DNA of 64,000 nucleotides, from the NCBI GenBank assembly GCA_910585045.1, contig CAJUCD010000001.1, positions 62,001 through 126,000 of the forward strand, in the 5' to 3' direction. The first letter of the stretch is position 1; the number at the start of each line of letters is the position of its first letter. Below the pieces are notes generated by a model. It did not search any database and had not been told where the DNA came from. It worked only from the letters and a program-made list of their open reading frames with translations. Below, piece after piece: positions 1-9,453 of this stretch. Source of the DNA: an uncultured Bacilli bacterium (GTDB lineage Bacteria > Bacillota_I > Bacilli_A > RF39 > UBA660). Position numbers and translations under genes: made by a program.

Positions 1-714
1 TGAAGGTTCAATGTATTTAAAATCACAATTAGGACAGTTATACTTGCCTAAAGTTTCAAAATTATAGTAATCATACTCTAAAAATGTATGACATTTTGGA
101 CAAAAATAAATATTTAGATTTTCAAATATTTGACTTTTATAACTGTATTTATTTTGGGTAATACTATAATATATATTTTCATTAGGTAAATCTAGAGCAA
201 ATTTACGTAAAAAAGGTTCATCCATGTTAGTTATGATTTTAGTATTAGATGGTATACTCATTAATATTTCATTGTATATGATTTCAACATTATATTGTCT
301 TGGTGGTTGATCTTTTGTAATATTAGTTATTATTAAATAGTCAGGTTTAAGGTCTTGAAATACTGTTTTAGCATACCGCTCATCAATTTCTAAAACAATA
401 TAGTCTGTTTTTATTTTGCCAAAGATTGTAGAATTTTTAATAAGACTTGTAGTTATTCCCCAAGCTAGATTAGAACCAGAATTATTATGACAAACAGTTT
501 TATTATTATCTCGTAATACTTCGGCAATTAAATTAGAAGTACTGCCTTTACCTGAAGAACCAGTAACAGCAATAATTGGGCAAACATATTGTAATTTACT
601 TAATATTTTCTTATCAATCTTTAAGGCTACTTTACCTGGTAAAGAACTGCCACGATTTAAAATTTTTCCAAAAATTAAGGCTATCTTAGCCATGAGTATA
701 GATAATAATTTCAT
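1..714 (-). CDS. murT: Lipid II isoglutaminyl synthase subunit MurT (partial, C-terminus off window)
   Basis: Only the N-terminal 238 codons lie in the window; the gene continues past base 1. Reading the minus strand from the ATG at 714 gives a Mur-ligase-type protein with the ATP loop GSSGKGSTSN near residue 50, followed by a CPKC...CPNC four-cysteine zinc ribbon near residues 205-230, which is the hallmark inserted in MurT. MurT with GatD amidates the D-Glu of lipid II stem peptide in the cytoplasm; gatD would be expected just outside the left edge. The start is supported by AAAGG seven bases upstream. The gene is divergent from glmS. Family assignment is confident; completeness cannot be judged. 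Confidence 0.88.
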   Translation of the reverse strand, partial: MKLLSILMAKIALIFGKILNRGSSLPGKVALKIDKKILSKLQYVCPIIAVTGSSGKGSTSNLIAEVLRDNNKTVCHNNSGSNLAWGITTSLIKNSTIFGKIKTDYIVLEIDERYAKTVFQDLKPDYLIITNITKDQPPRQYNVEIIYNEILMSIPSNTKIITNMDEPFLRKFALDLPNENIYYSITQNKYSYKSQIFENLNIYFCPKCHTFLEYDYYNFETLGKYNCPNCDFKYIEPS

Positions 715-866
715 AGAAATACCTTTATACTTTCTAATGTCTTATTTAAAGGTATGACATTCCAACCTTTTAACTCATATTTTATACTTCCACATATTAT
801 AATTATATTTATGAGTTTTACTTATATTTATTTTAACATGAAATTAAAATATTGAAAATATTAAAT

Positions 867-895
867 TTGACAGACGCATATTTTTATAGTACTAT
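867..895 (+). promoter_or_regulatory. Promoter of glmS
   Basis: A perfect -35 TTGACA (867-872) is followed after 17 bases by TACTAT (890-895). The RBS GGATGTGA (905-912) sits six bases before the glmS ATG. The leader is short and I see no glmS ribozyme core in it. Confidence 0.6.
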
Positions 896-918
896 GAGTT
901 TAAAGGATGTGATATACA

Positions 919-2739
919 ATGTGTGGAATTGTAGGATATATAGGTAATAAGAAGGCTAATCCTATATTAATTGATGGGCTTTTGGCTTTAGAATATCGAG
1001 GGTATGATTCGGCAGGTATTGCTTTAATAGATAATGGAAAAATAAATGTTTTTAAAGAAAAAGGGAGAGTTAAAAATATTTCTCTAAATAATAATATGGA
1101 TACAGCTACAGGTAATGTAGGTATTGCACATACAAGATGGGCTACACATGGAAAACCCAGTCAGGAAAATGCTCATCCACATATGGATAATAGCAAAATG
1201 TTTGCAGTTGTTCATAACGGAATTATAGAAAACTATAGTGAATTAAGGGAGTTTTTAAAGAAGAAAGGATATCACTTTGATAGTGAAACAGATACAGAAG
1301 TTATTCCAAATTTAATTCATTATTATTATCAAGATTGTAATAATTTTTTAGAAGCTTTTAATAGAACTTTAAATGATTTAAAAGGAAGTTATGCTATATT
1401 AGTAATATCACCTTTGTTTGAGGGAGTATATGTTGCGAAAATGGCAAGCCCTTTAGTTATTGGTGAAGGAAATAATGAAAACTTTATTGCATCAGATATT
1501 CCAGCTATACTTAGTTATACAAAAGAATTTTACTTTCTTAATGATGGTGAGATTGGTTATATTACTAAGCAAGAAATTAAATTTTATAATAATAAGCTTG
1601 AAAAAATAGTTAATGAAAAGAAAGTTATTGAATGGGATAAGAATGCTGCGGATAAAGATGGCTTTGATGATTATATGCTAAAAGAAATATATGAACAACC
1701 TCGTGCTATTAAAGAAACTTTGGCAGGTCGAGTTGTTTTAAATAATTCATGTAATTTCCCTGATTTAGAAATAGATAAAAATTATTTAGAGAAAATTAAA
1801 AGAGTTTATATCGTTGCTTGTGGAACTGCAATGCATGCAGGATTAGTTGGCAAAAAAGCTATTGAACAATTATGTAATATTACAACTATTGTGGATGTAG
1901 CTAGTGAATTTAGATATAATAAGCCAATTATTGATGATGAAACTTTATGTATTTTTATAAGTCAATCAGGAGAAACTGCTGATACTATTGCAGCTTTAAA
2001 GTTGGCTAAGAGTAATAATGCTAAAACAATTGCTATTTCTAATGTTTTAGGTTCTTCAATTACTAGAGAAGCTGATTATGTAGTGTATACTCATGCAGGT
2101 CCAGAAATAGCAGTTGCATCTACTAAGGCTTATGTCTCTCAAGTTGCAACTATTATTGGAATGGCTATATATTTCGCAGAAATTCTTGATACTTTAGATA
2201 AAAAAGAGATTGAAAAAATTAAGACAGAATTGTTAGATTTGCCTAGTAAAATTGATAAGGTATTAGATAATACTAAAGAAATTATAGATATTGCTAAAAA
2301 TATAACTAATGAGACTAATGCATTCTACATTGGACGTGGAAACGATTATAATATTGCACTGGAAGGATCTTTAAAACTTAAAGAAATATCTTATATTCAT
2401 AGTGAAGCTTATCCAGCTGGAGAACTTAAACATGGTCCTATTGCACTAATAGAGAATGATACTTATGTAATTGGAATTATTACTAATTCTGATATTTGTG
2501 AAAAAACACTTAGTAATTTAGAAGAAGTAAAAACTAGAGGAGCAAAAATTGTTCTAATTAGTAATGTAGATATTGTTAATGAAGATATGATTATAGTTAA
2601 TATTCCTCAAATTAATAGTATTTTGGCTCCAATTGTTGCTATTATTCCATTACAATTGTTAGCGTATTATATTGCTAAAAATAAAGGATTAGATGTTGAT
2701 AAACCTCGTAATTTAGCAAAATCAGTTACTGTAGAATAA
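919..2739 (+). CDS. glmS: Glutamine--fructose-6-phosphate aminotransferase (isomerizing)
   Basis: GlmS makes glucosamine-6-phosphate from fructose-6-phosphate and glutamine, the entry step to UDP-GlcNAc for peptidoglycan and the polymer genes in this window. The 606 residues match the family length. The protein starts MCGIVGYIG, so after Met removal Cys2 is the N-terminal nucleophile of the class-II glutaminase domain (about 1-240). Two SIS sugar-isomerase domains follow, with SQSGETADT near residue 350 and ELKHGPIALI near residue 510, and the protein ends in the family-typical DKPRNLAKSVTVE. It is a single transcription unit closed by a terminator. Unlike many Bacillota, the leader shows no glmS ribozyme. 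Confidence 0.97.
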   Translation: MCGIVGYIGNKKANPILIDGLLALEYRGYDSAGIALIDNGKINVFKEKGRVKNISLNNNMDTATGNVGIAHTRWATHGKPSQENAHPHMDNSKMFAVVHNGIIENYSELREFLKKKGYHFDSETDTEVIPNLIHYYYQDCNNFLEAFNRTLNDLKGSYAILVISPLFEGVYVAKMASPLVIGEGNNENFIASDIPAILSYTKEFYFLNDGEIGYITKQEIKFYNNKLEKIVNEKKVIEWDKNAADKDGFDDYMLKEIYEQPRAIKETLAGRVVLNNSCNFPDLEIDKNYLEKIKRVYIVACGTAMHAGLVGKKAIEQLCNITTIVDVASEFRYNKPIIDDETLCIFISQSGETADTIAALKLAKSNNAKTIAISNVLGSSITREADYVVYTHAGPEIAVASTKAYVSQVATIIGMAIYFAEILDTLDKKEIEKIKTELLDLPSKIDKVLDNTKEIIDIAKNITNETNAFYIGRGNDYNIALEGSLKLKEISYIHSEAYPAGELKHGPIALIENDTYVIGIITNSDICEKTLSNLEEVKTRGAKIVLISNVDIVNEDMIIVNIPQINSILAPIVAIIPLQLLAYYIAKNKGLDVDKPRNLAKSVTVE

Positions 2740-2756
2740 TTATATTATAGTATTTT

Positions 2757-2783
2757 AAAAGAGCTTTTAAAGCTCTTATTTTT
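2757..2783. terminator. Bidirectional terminator between glmS and the GT2 gene
   Basis: Perfect inverted repeat GAGCTTT-T-AAAGCTC at 2761-2775, flanked by A-rich sequence on the left and TTATTTTTTG on the right. It serves convergent glmS and the minus-strand gene that ends at 2776. Confidence 0.8.
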
Positions 2784-3705
2784 TGTTGTTATTTTCTAAA
2801 TTAATTAAATGTAATTCAAAGTTTTGACGATCTTTACGAGCAATGCTTTCTAAAACTAAACCACCTACAAATAGTTGAATTGAGATTATACCAAAGAAAG
2901 ATGCTGCCATAAGCGATGGGAACTTTTCAACTAAGCCTGTATCAATCCATCCTATTAATGCTGGTATAAAGAAGCCTATTCCAATTAATAAACATATTAA
3001 CGATATAATTGAAAAGAATGTAAATGGACGATATTGTTTAAATAAAGTAGCTATTGTTTTTAATACTTTCATACCATCACTTATAGTATTTAATTTTGAT
3101 TCACTTCCTGCTGGACGGTCGCGATAGTCTATTAAAACATTTTCTAATTTCATTTTTTTGTCTAAAGCATGAATAGTCATTTCAGTTTCAATTTCAAAGC
3201 CACCTGATATAACTGGGAATGATTTAACAAACATTTTACTAAAAGCACGATATCCTGTCATAATATCACGGACATTACTTTTAAAAGTTCTATTAACTAA
3301 AAATCTAACAAGGACATTTCCAAAATTGTGGAATAGTCTTTTATTTTCTGTAAAATAAGTGCTTGATAAACGGTCTCCTACTACCATCTCAGCTTTACCA
3401 TTTAAAATTAAATCACACATCTCTTTGGCATGCTCAGCAGGATATGTATCATCACCATCAGCCATGAGATAGCAATCAGCATCTATTTCGCGGAACATTC
3501 TTCTAATAACATTACCTTTTCCTTGAGCATATTCAGGGCGAACTATAGCTCCAGCTTTTTTAGCTATTTTAGCTGTATCATCAGATGAATTATTGTCATA
3601 AACATATATGTCAGCATCAGGTAGTTCTTTTTTAAAATCTTGAACTACCTTTTCAATTGTTTTAGCTTCATTATAGCAGGGAATTAAAACCGCAATCTTA
3701 CTCAT
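2776..3705 (-). CDS. Polyprenyl-phosphate glycosyltransferase (DPM1-like GT2) with C-terminal membrane segments
   Basis: A 309-residue family-2 glycosyltransferase. The N-terminal GT-A domain shows IPCYNEAKTIEKVV (about 8-21), the nucleotide-binding YDNNSSDDT, the metal-binding ADGDDTYP (about 82-89) and a later GYRAFS motif. Two hydrophobic segments near residues 230-285 anchor it in the membrane. The family transfers a sugar from a nucleotide donor to a polyprenyl phosphate, and the lipid-linked sugar is then used outside the cell. It is divergent from the large membrane protein at 3823, which could be a GT-C user of such a donor; this pairing is inference. The sugar is not predictable from sequence. 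Confidence 0.85.
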   Translation of the reverse strand: MSKIAVLIPCYNEAKTIEKVVQDFKKELPDADIYVYDNNSSDDTAKIAKKAGAIVRPEYAQGKGNVIRRMFREIDADCYLMADGDDTYPAEHAKEMCDLILNGKAEMVVGDRLSSTYFTENKRLFHNFGNVLVRFLVNRTFKSNVRDIMTGYRAFSKMFVKSFPVISGGFEIETEMTIHALDKKMKLENVLIDYRDRPAGSESKLNTISDGMKVLKTIATLFKQYRPFTFFSIISLICLLIGIGFFIPALIGWIDTGLVEKFPSLMAASFFGIISIQLFVGGLVLESIARKDRQNFELHLINLENNNKK

Positions 3706-3776
3706 ATATACCTCGTTTCTTAAATTGAGTGTAACATATAAATATAGTGTTGTAAATAATAATTGATAATTTATAA

Positions 3777-3805
3777 TTAACCTATTTACATACTTGTGTT
3801 ATAAT
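3777..3805 (+). promoter_or_regulatory. Promoter of the membrane protein at 3823
   Basis: TTAACC (3777-3782), 17-base spacer, perfect TATAAT (3800-3805). Transcription would start only about 10 bases before the ATG, giving a leader barely longer than the RBS AGGTGA. Confidence 0.5.
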
Positions 3806-3822
3806 TTAAGAAGGTGAAAGTT

Positions 3823-5940
3823 ATGATGTTGATTGTTAGTAGTTTGATTTTTATTAGTATTCTTTTTTTGTTTAGTAAAAAAATTAAAAATATTGTACTA
3901 AAAAAAGGTTTTAAATTTGCTATTATTGTAAGTTTAATAGCAATAGCTTTAGAATTTTCTTTGTTTAATTTTAGAGCTTATGAATCACTATTTTTTGGTG
4001 AGGAGATTAATACAAATAATTATACTTTAGGTGAAGGACTAGTTGAAGATGAAAATGGTTATATTAAAGTCTTGGAAGAAAAATATAATTATATAGATGT
4101 TACAAATATTAATGCCCATTTAGATAATATTTATATTAATTTTGAAGCAAGTGAGAATTCTACTAAATCAGTTTATGCTACAATTGGATTTACAGATAGT
4201 GCTAATAAATATAATACTTATAGTCAAGAAAGAAGAATAAATGCTAATATTAATAATAAAGGCGAGATTTTAAGATATCATACTGCAGGTAAAAGTAAAA
4301 GAATTAGAATTTATATTAATACAGTAGAGAAAAAAGATTCCTTTAAAATTAATAATATATCTTTTAATAAAATAGTACCTTTTAATATATCTTTATTAAG
4401 ACCTATTTTAATTCTTTGTTTTAGTTTATTAATATATATTTTTAGACCTAAATCACAAATTTATAAATTGAATTTATTTGAGAAAAAAAATAAAAAGTTG
4501 TTAATTTTAACTGTAGTTTTAGAAATAATATTTTTAGGAATAGTTGCTCAATTTAATAGATATTTTGTTAATGAAAACTTTAGAACACCTCAAAGAATGC
4601 AATATCAACTCTTAGCAGAAGCTTTTGTTAAAGGCCAAACTTATTTGGATATAGATCCTCATCCTGTTTTAAAAAATTTGCATAATCCTTATGATAAAAA
4701 AGCTAGAGAAATGGCTTTTAGAGAATTATATAAAGAGATTGATATAACTAAAAAACCAGATGATTATTACATTTGGGATGCTGCCTTTTTTAATGATAGA
4801 TATTATGTTTATTTTGGAGTCGCTCCTGTGATTACTTACTATTTGCCGTTTTATCTAGCAACAGGGCATCATATAAAGACTGTAACTTGTTTATTTATTA
4901 CTGCAATAATTACAGTTATAGGGATTTTCTTGCTTTTGTATGATATGACTAAGAAATGGTTTAAAAACGTTAAATTAGGTAGTTTTATAGCGTTTTATTT
5001 AATATTTGTTAACTCTTGCGGAATACTTGCAATGATGGGGAGACCAGACCACTATTCATTACCAATTTTAATGGGTATTATGTTTAGTATTTATGGATTA
5101 TTATTTTGGCTAAAAGCTATAGATAAGGATCTGAAGGCTAGTTACTTGTTTTTAGGTAGTTTATGCATGGCTAGTGTTGCTGCTTGTAGACCTCAATTAT
5201 TACTGACTAGTTTCTTTGCATTGCCATTATTCTGGAATAAAGTTTTTAAAGAAAGAAAGTTGTTTAGTAAAGATTCTATTAAAAAGACTTTTATGTGGGT
5301 TCTTCCTTATTTAGTAATTGGAATACTTTTAATGATGTATAATTATGTAAGATTTGGCTCTCCTTTAGATTTTGGAGCTAATTATAATTTGACTACTAAT
5401 GATATGACTAAAAGAGGGTTTGTTATTGGAAGAATACCTCTAGGAATATTTTATTATTTATTTAATCCATTAAATTTATCTTTGAAATTTCCATTTGTAA
5501 TTAGAGAATATGTTGCTACTAATTATTTAGGTAGAACAATATATGAAGATATGAGTGCTGGGTTTTTAGTAGCTAATTTACTTTGCTTATTTGGAGTTTT
5601 TATATATAAATTTAAAAAAGATATTAAAAATAGAAATCTTTATAATATTGGATTTTGGGGTATTATATTTTCTTTAATAATAATTGTTGCTGATACAGAG
5701 ATGGCAGGTATACTTCCTAGATATATATGTGATTTTGCTTTTTTAATATATTTAGCTACTGCCATAGTATTATTTACTTTATTAAGTAAGGAAAATCATT
5801 TAGAAACTCTTAATAAATTAATATTTATAGCATTTGTCTTTGCTTTATTTTATAATTTCTTTTTACTCTTTAGTGATGATATTTTATATAATTTACCTTT
5901 TTGTTATTACGTTAGAAGCTTATTAGAATTTTGGATATAA
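3823..5940 (+). CDS. Large multi-spanning membrane protein, possible GT-C type glycosyltransferase
   Basis: The reading frame is open from a GTG at 3814, but that GTG is part of the RBS AAGGTGA; the ATG at 3823, five bases later, is the better start (705 residues). There is an N-terminal helix pair, an extracytoplasmic mostly beta-type domain (about 70-190), then about ten hydrophobic segments. The motif WDAAFFNDRYYVYFGVAP near residue 325 resembles a conserved segment of uncharacterised Bacillota membrane proteins; an acidic residue in the first outer loop and the general topology recall GT-C enzymes that use polyprenyl-phosphate sugars. The divergent DPM1-like GT2 supports this, but function is not established. 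Confidence 0.55.
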   Translation: MMLIVSSLIFISILFLFSKKIKNIVLKKGFKFAIIVSLIAIALEFSLFNFRAYESLFFGEEINTNNYTLGEGLVEDENGYIKVLEEKYNYIDVTNINAHLDNIYINFEASENSTKSVYATIGFTDSANKYNTYSQERRINANINNKGEILRYHTAGKSKRIRIYINTVEKKDSFKINNISFNKIVPFNISLLRPILILCFSLLIYIFRPKSQIYKLNLFEKKNKKLLILTVVLEIIFLGIVAQFNRYFVNENFRTPQRMQYQLLAEAFVKGQTYLDIDPHPVLKNLHNPYDKKAREMAFRELYKEIDITKKPDDYYIWDAAFFNDRYYVYFGVAPVITYYLPFYLATGHHIKTVTCLFITAIITVIGIFLLLYDMTKKWFKNVKLGSFIAFYLIFVNSCGILAMMGRPDHYSLPILMGIMFSIYGLLFWLKAIDKDLKASYLFLGSLCMASVAACRPQLLLTSFFALPLFWNKVFKERKLFSKDSIKKTFMWVLPYLVIGILLMMYNYVRFGSPLDFGANYNLTTNDMTKRGFVIGRIPLGIFYYLFNPLNLSLKFPFVIREYVATNYLGRTIYEDMSAGFLVANLLCLFGVFIYKFKKDIKNRNLYNIGFWGIIFSLIIIVADTEMAGILPRYICDFAFLIYLATAIVLFTLLSKENHLETLNKLIFIAFVFALFYNFFLLFSDDILYNLPFCYYVRSLLEFWI

Positions 5941-5973
5941 AAAACCTCTTTAGAAAACTGGAGAGGTTTTTTT
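5941..5973. terminator. Bidirectional terminator
   Basis: Stem AAAACCTCT (5941-5949) with AGAGGTTTT (5962-5970) followed by a T-run, directly after the stop codon of the membrane protein and facing the convergent LtaS-like gene. Confidence 0.85.
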
Positions 5974-5994
5974 AAAAGCTTTTTTAAATTTTAA

Positions 5995-8304
5995 CTAGTC
6001 ATTCATATTTTTGCTGGTAGCATAATAATAATTAATGCATTGAAATTCCTTAATCTTATCTGTATATTTGCTTTCTGATTTTAATGTATATTGATTGTCT
6101 TCTTTATAATAAATATCATTAATAACATCTATATGTTCTTTTAAATTAGAAGTATATTTTAAATATTCATTACCTTTATAATTAATATAGTCTAATACTT
6201 CATTCATTAGGAAATTAGGACTGATTGTATTTCCTTCGCCTTTAAAGTCTTTATCTAGAACTTTTTTTGCTTCATTATTTCCATATATGAAATATGGTAT
6301 ACTATAATAGTTCTCAAAACTTTCTATTGAATTTATACTCATATCTATTCCTAATTCATTATAAACATAATCTTCTTCGCCTAAATATGGGTTATGGTCT
6401 CCAAACACAACTAAAATGGTTGGTTCTTCATAATATTTTAAATAGTTTACTAGTTTTTCTAAAGCATCATTAGTTGATTTTATGCCGTCTAAATATCTAT
6501 TAAACATATTTTTAGCATTACTGGAGTAACCCTTGTCTTTTATATAATTATATGAAGTTGGCTCGACACTGTATGGACCGTGATTCTGATATGTTACTGA
6601 AAAATTAAAATATGGCTTATTATTTTTATTAGAAGTTTCTAAACCTTCAATAATATAATCAAATAAATAATAGTCTGTTATAAAACTTGGTGTTATTTCT
6701 GAAAACTTATTTTCATAATTCCAATAATTATCAAAGCCCATATTTATATTGGCTGTATTTCTATTATAGAATGAACCATAAATTGGATGCATTGCCTCTG
6801 TTACATATCCTTGTTCTTTAAAATATGAGGCATATGAATATGTTTTTTTTCGAAATGTTGGAAGGTCTTTATATCCTGTTATGTAGTTTCTTTCGGTAAC
6901 TACTGTTCCTCCACCAAATATGTCAACTATAATACTCCCATTTATTGATTCTTTTTCTATATCGTGTAATTTTTTATAAACTTCATTATCAATTTCAATG
7001 CTTTCAAATTTAGAAAAATCATTGTAAGCCTCTAACATTATACTTATTATATTTACTTTTTTGTCATCTGGAATATTATCATAAGTATATTTATTTAATA
7101 TTTTCTTGGCTTCTTCTTTATTGTAACCTTCAGGTGCTTTATATGTTAATTCTGTACTACTAAAAATAAATGGGTATATTAAACCTCTAATTTGTGACTG
7201 TCTAGTTGCTATCCAAATATTTATATTTGATGTATCGCCAACACTAGAATATAGCTCTGTATTAGTCCAAACATTTTTATATTGATATATTCCTACGAAT
7301 AATGTTAATAAAGATAACATTAAACAATATCTATATTTTATATTTAATTTTTTTATTCTCTTTCTTAACCATAGAGCTAATATTATACAAAAAATAATAC
7401 TTATTATTGTATACCATCTTATGATAATTCTATATCTTTCAGTCATAATTGCTGCTTCTTTAATTAAACTTAAGTCTTCAAATTTGAAAACATCATCTCG
7501 ATAATAGAGTTTTGTTTTATTAACTATTCCTATTATAAATATAATTAGAGAAGTGATACTAAATGATAACCAAACTCTTTTTGTTAAGAAAAGAAATAGT
7601 AATATTACTATTATAATTGGAAAGATATTTAACCATATTAATAATTTGTCATTTAAGTAACTATTTATCATCACTTTATCTAAATATACTGTTGTAAATG
7701 TAAAAGATATTAGTAATAATAAAATTGCTAAAGTAAGTAATAGAATAATATTAGTAATAATTCTTAGAAATTTAAATAATTTTTCATTATATTGTATATA
7801 ACTTCCATATTTATAAACATATTTATAATTGCTTTTAAATTTATTTGTATCTTTAAATTTAGAAAATATTGCTATATTAAACTTATTTTTTATTCTAGAT
7901 ATGTCTTTGTTATATTTATCTACGTCTAATATATTTTGGCTATTTAATTCATAAGTTATGACATTTTCTTTATTAATAAACTTATCTATTAAAATTCCAG
8001 GACTTTTAGTGATTATGATGTCTTGATTAGCAATATTTTTTAAATAAGATTTATTTATTTTTTTATTATTCTTCTTGTAAAACTCGTTTGTAATATTTTC
8101 TATATTATCTAATTTATTTAAGTATTTATGATAGTTTTTTAAATATAATAGTTCAAATTTATAGAAAAATATACCTAGCAAGTAATATAACCAATGAATT
8201 AAAATATATAAGTATAAACTTTTTTTCTTGTGACAGCAATAAAGAAAAAAATCTCTATTAATATTTCCATTATATATGATTTTGTCAAAATAGTATAGAT
8301 TCAT
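5995..8304 (-). CDS. Degenerate HAD-like domain fused to LtaS/sulfatase-type phosphoglycerol transferase
   Basis: 769 residues in three parts. Residues 1-170 follow the pattern of HAD-IB phosphatases (YYFDKIIYNGNINRDFF at the start, IITKSPGILIDKF near 97), but the first Asp of the DxD pair is Tyr, so the nucleophile is missing. Residues 175-340 hold about five membrane helices. Residues 400-720 form an alkaline-phosphatase-superfamily domain like lipoteichoic acid synthase, with SIMLEAYNDF near the expected nucleophile region, a HPIYGSFYNRN segment and the metal ligand motif VVFGDHNPYLG. The LtaS family transfers glycerol phosphate from phosphatidylglycerol outside the cell. It is last in the polymer operon, 14 bases after mnaA, so a role in decorating or building the wall polymer is likely. 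Confidence 0.75.
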   Translation of the reverse strand: MNLYYFDKIIYNGNINRDFFLYCCHKKKSLYLYILIHWLYYLLGIFFYKFELLYLKNYHKYLNKLDNIENITNEFYKKNNKKINKSYLKNIANQDIIITKSPGILIDKFINKENVITYELNSQNILDVDKYNKDISRIKNKFNIAIFSKFKDTNKFKSNYKYVYKYGSYIQYNEKLFKFLRIITNIILLLTLAILLLLISFTFTTVYLDKVMINSYLNDKLLIWLNIFPIIIVILLFLFLTKRVWLSFSITSLIIFIIGIVNKTKLYYRDDVFKFEDLSLIKEAAIMTERYRIIIRWYTIISIIFCIILALWLRKRIKKLNIKYRYCLMLSLLTLFVGIYQYKNVWTNTELYSSVGDTSNINIWIATRQSQIRGLIYPFIFSSTELTYKAPEGYNKEEAKKILNKYTYDNIPDDKKVNIISIMLEAYNDFSKFESIEIDNEVYKKLHDIEKESINGSIIVDIFGGGTVVTERNYITGYKDLPTFRKKTYSYASYFKEQGYVTEAMHPIYGSFYNRNTANINMGFDNYWNYENKFSEITPSFITDYYLFDYIIEGLETSNKNNKPYFNFSVTYQNHGPYSVEPTSYNYIKDKGYSSNAKNMFNRYLDGIKSTNDALEKLVNYLKYYEEPTILVVFGDHNPYLGEEDYVYNELGIDMSINSIESFENYYSIPYFIYGNNEAKKVLDKDFKGEGNTISPNFLMNEVLDYINYKGNEYLKYTSNLKEHIDVINDIYYKEDNQYTLKSESKYTDKIKEFQCINYYYATSKNMND

Positions 8305-8318
8305 TGTTTTTGTTTCCT

Positions 8319-9425
8319 TTATTGTTGGTATTTTTTTATTATGGCATCAACTATATATTTACTAGAATTACCATCTCCATATGGATTAGAAGCTTTGCTC
8401 ATTTTGTCATATTCTTCTTGGTTTTCTAATAATCTTTTTGTTTCTTCATAAATTATATTTTCATTTGTTCCAACTAATTTAAGAGTTCCAGCCTCTATTC
8501 CTTCTGGTCTTTCAGTCGTATCTCTTAAAACTAACACCGGTTTGCCAAGCGATGGAGCTTCTTCTTGAATTCCACCACTATCTGTTAAGATCAAATAAGC
8601 TTTGTTTTGGAAGTTATGAAAATCAAATACTTCTAGTGGTTCTATTAATTTTACTCTATCACAATCTTTAAATACATCGTTTGCTACTTCTCTAACTTTT
8701 GGATTCATATGAATGGGATATATAACTTTTACATCACTAAATTCATCAACAATCCTTTTAATTGCTTTAAAGATATTTCGCATTGGAGAGCCTAAATTTT
8801 CTCTCCTGTGAGCTGTTAATAAAATCATTCTTTCATTAGCTTTTATCCATTCTAGTTCTTTGTGTTTATAATTATTGGTAACGGTTGTTTTCATTGCGTC
8901 AATAACTGTATTTCCAGTTACATATATTTTACTTTCATTAATGTTTTCTTTTAATAAATTCTCTTTGCTTAACTCTGTAGGGGCAAAATACATATCAGTC
9001 ATACAGTCTACCATTTGTCTATTCATTTCTTCTGGAAATGGTGAATACTTATCATAAGTTCTAAGTCCTGCTTCTACATGGCCAATGGCAACTTGATTAT
9101 AGAATGCTGCTAGAGCACCTGCAAAAGTTGTAGTAGTATCTCCATGAATAAGTACTATATTTGGTTTACATTCTTTTATAACTTCTTCTAAGCCAACTAA
9201 AGCTCTGGTAGTTATTTCACCTAGAGTTTGCCCTTGTTTCATAATATTTAAATCATAATCAGCTTTTATGCTAAAGGTATTTAAAACTTGGTCTAACATT
9301 TCACGGTGTTGTGCAGTTACACATACAATACTTTCAATTTCTTTTCTGCTTTCTAATTCTTTTACTAATGGCGCCATTTTTATGGCTTCTGGCCTGGTGC
9401 CAAATATACTTAATACTTTAATCAT
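8319..9425 (-). CDS. wecB: UDP-N-acetylglucosamine 2-epimerase (non-hydrolysing)
   Basis: Interconverts UDP-GlcNAc and UDP-ManNAc in the cytoplasm. The 368 residues match the MnaA/WecB family, with FGTRPEAIKMAPLV at the N-terminus, VHGDT-type motif (LIHGDTTTTFAGALAA), the EAGLRTYDKYSPFPEE loop, and the C-terminal DSGGIQEEAPSLGKPVLVLR nucleotide-binding segment. It is the gene after the TagA-containing fusion, whose TagA domain is expected to use UDP-ManNAc, so donor maker and user are adjacent. The Bacillus name is mnaA. Confidence 0.95.
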   Translation of the reverse strand: MIKVLSIFGTRPEAIKMAPLVKELESRKEIESIVCVTAQHREMLDQVLNTFSIKADYDLNIMKQGQTLGEITTRALVGLEEVIKECKPNIVLIHGDTTTTFAGALAAFYNQVAIGHVEAGLRTYDKYSPFPEEMNRQMVDCMTDMYFAPTELSKENLLKENINESKIYVTGNTVIDAMKTTVTNNYKHKELEWIKANERMILLTAHRRENLGSPMRNIFKAIKRIVDEFSDVKVIYPIHMNPKVREVANDVFKDCDRVKLIEPLEVFDFHNFQNKAYLILTDSGGIQEEAPSLGKPVLVLRDTTERPEGIEAGTLKLVGTNENIIYEETKRLLENQEEYDKMSKASNPYGDGNSSKYIVDAIIKKYQQ

Positions 9426-9453
9426 TTTTTAGTTCCTTTCTTATTTATATTTT

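Noticed and set aside
715..918. glmS ribozyme before glmS
   Set aside because: The gap is AT-rich, has a plain promoter and shows no ribozyme core or GC-rich pseudoknot arms.
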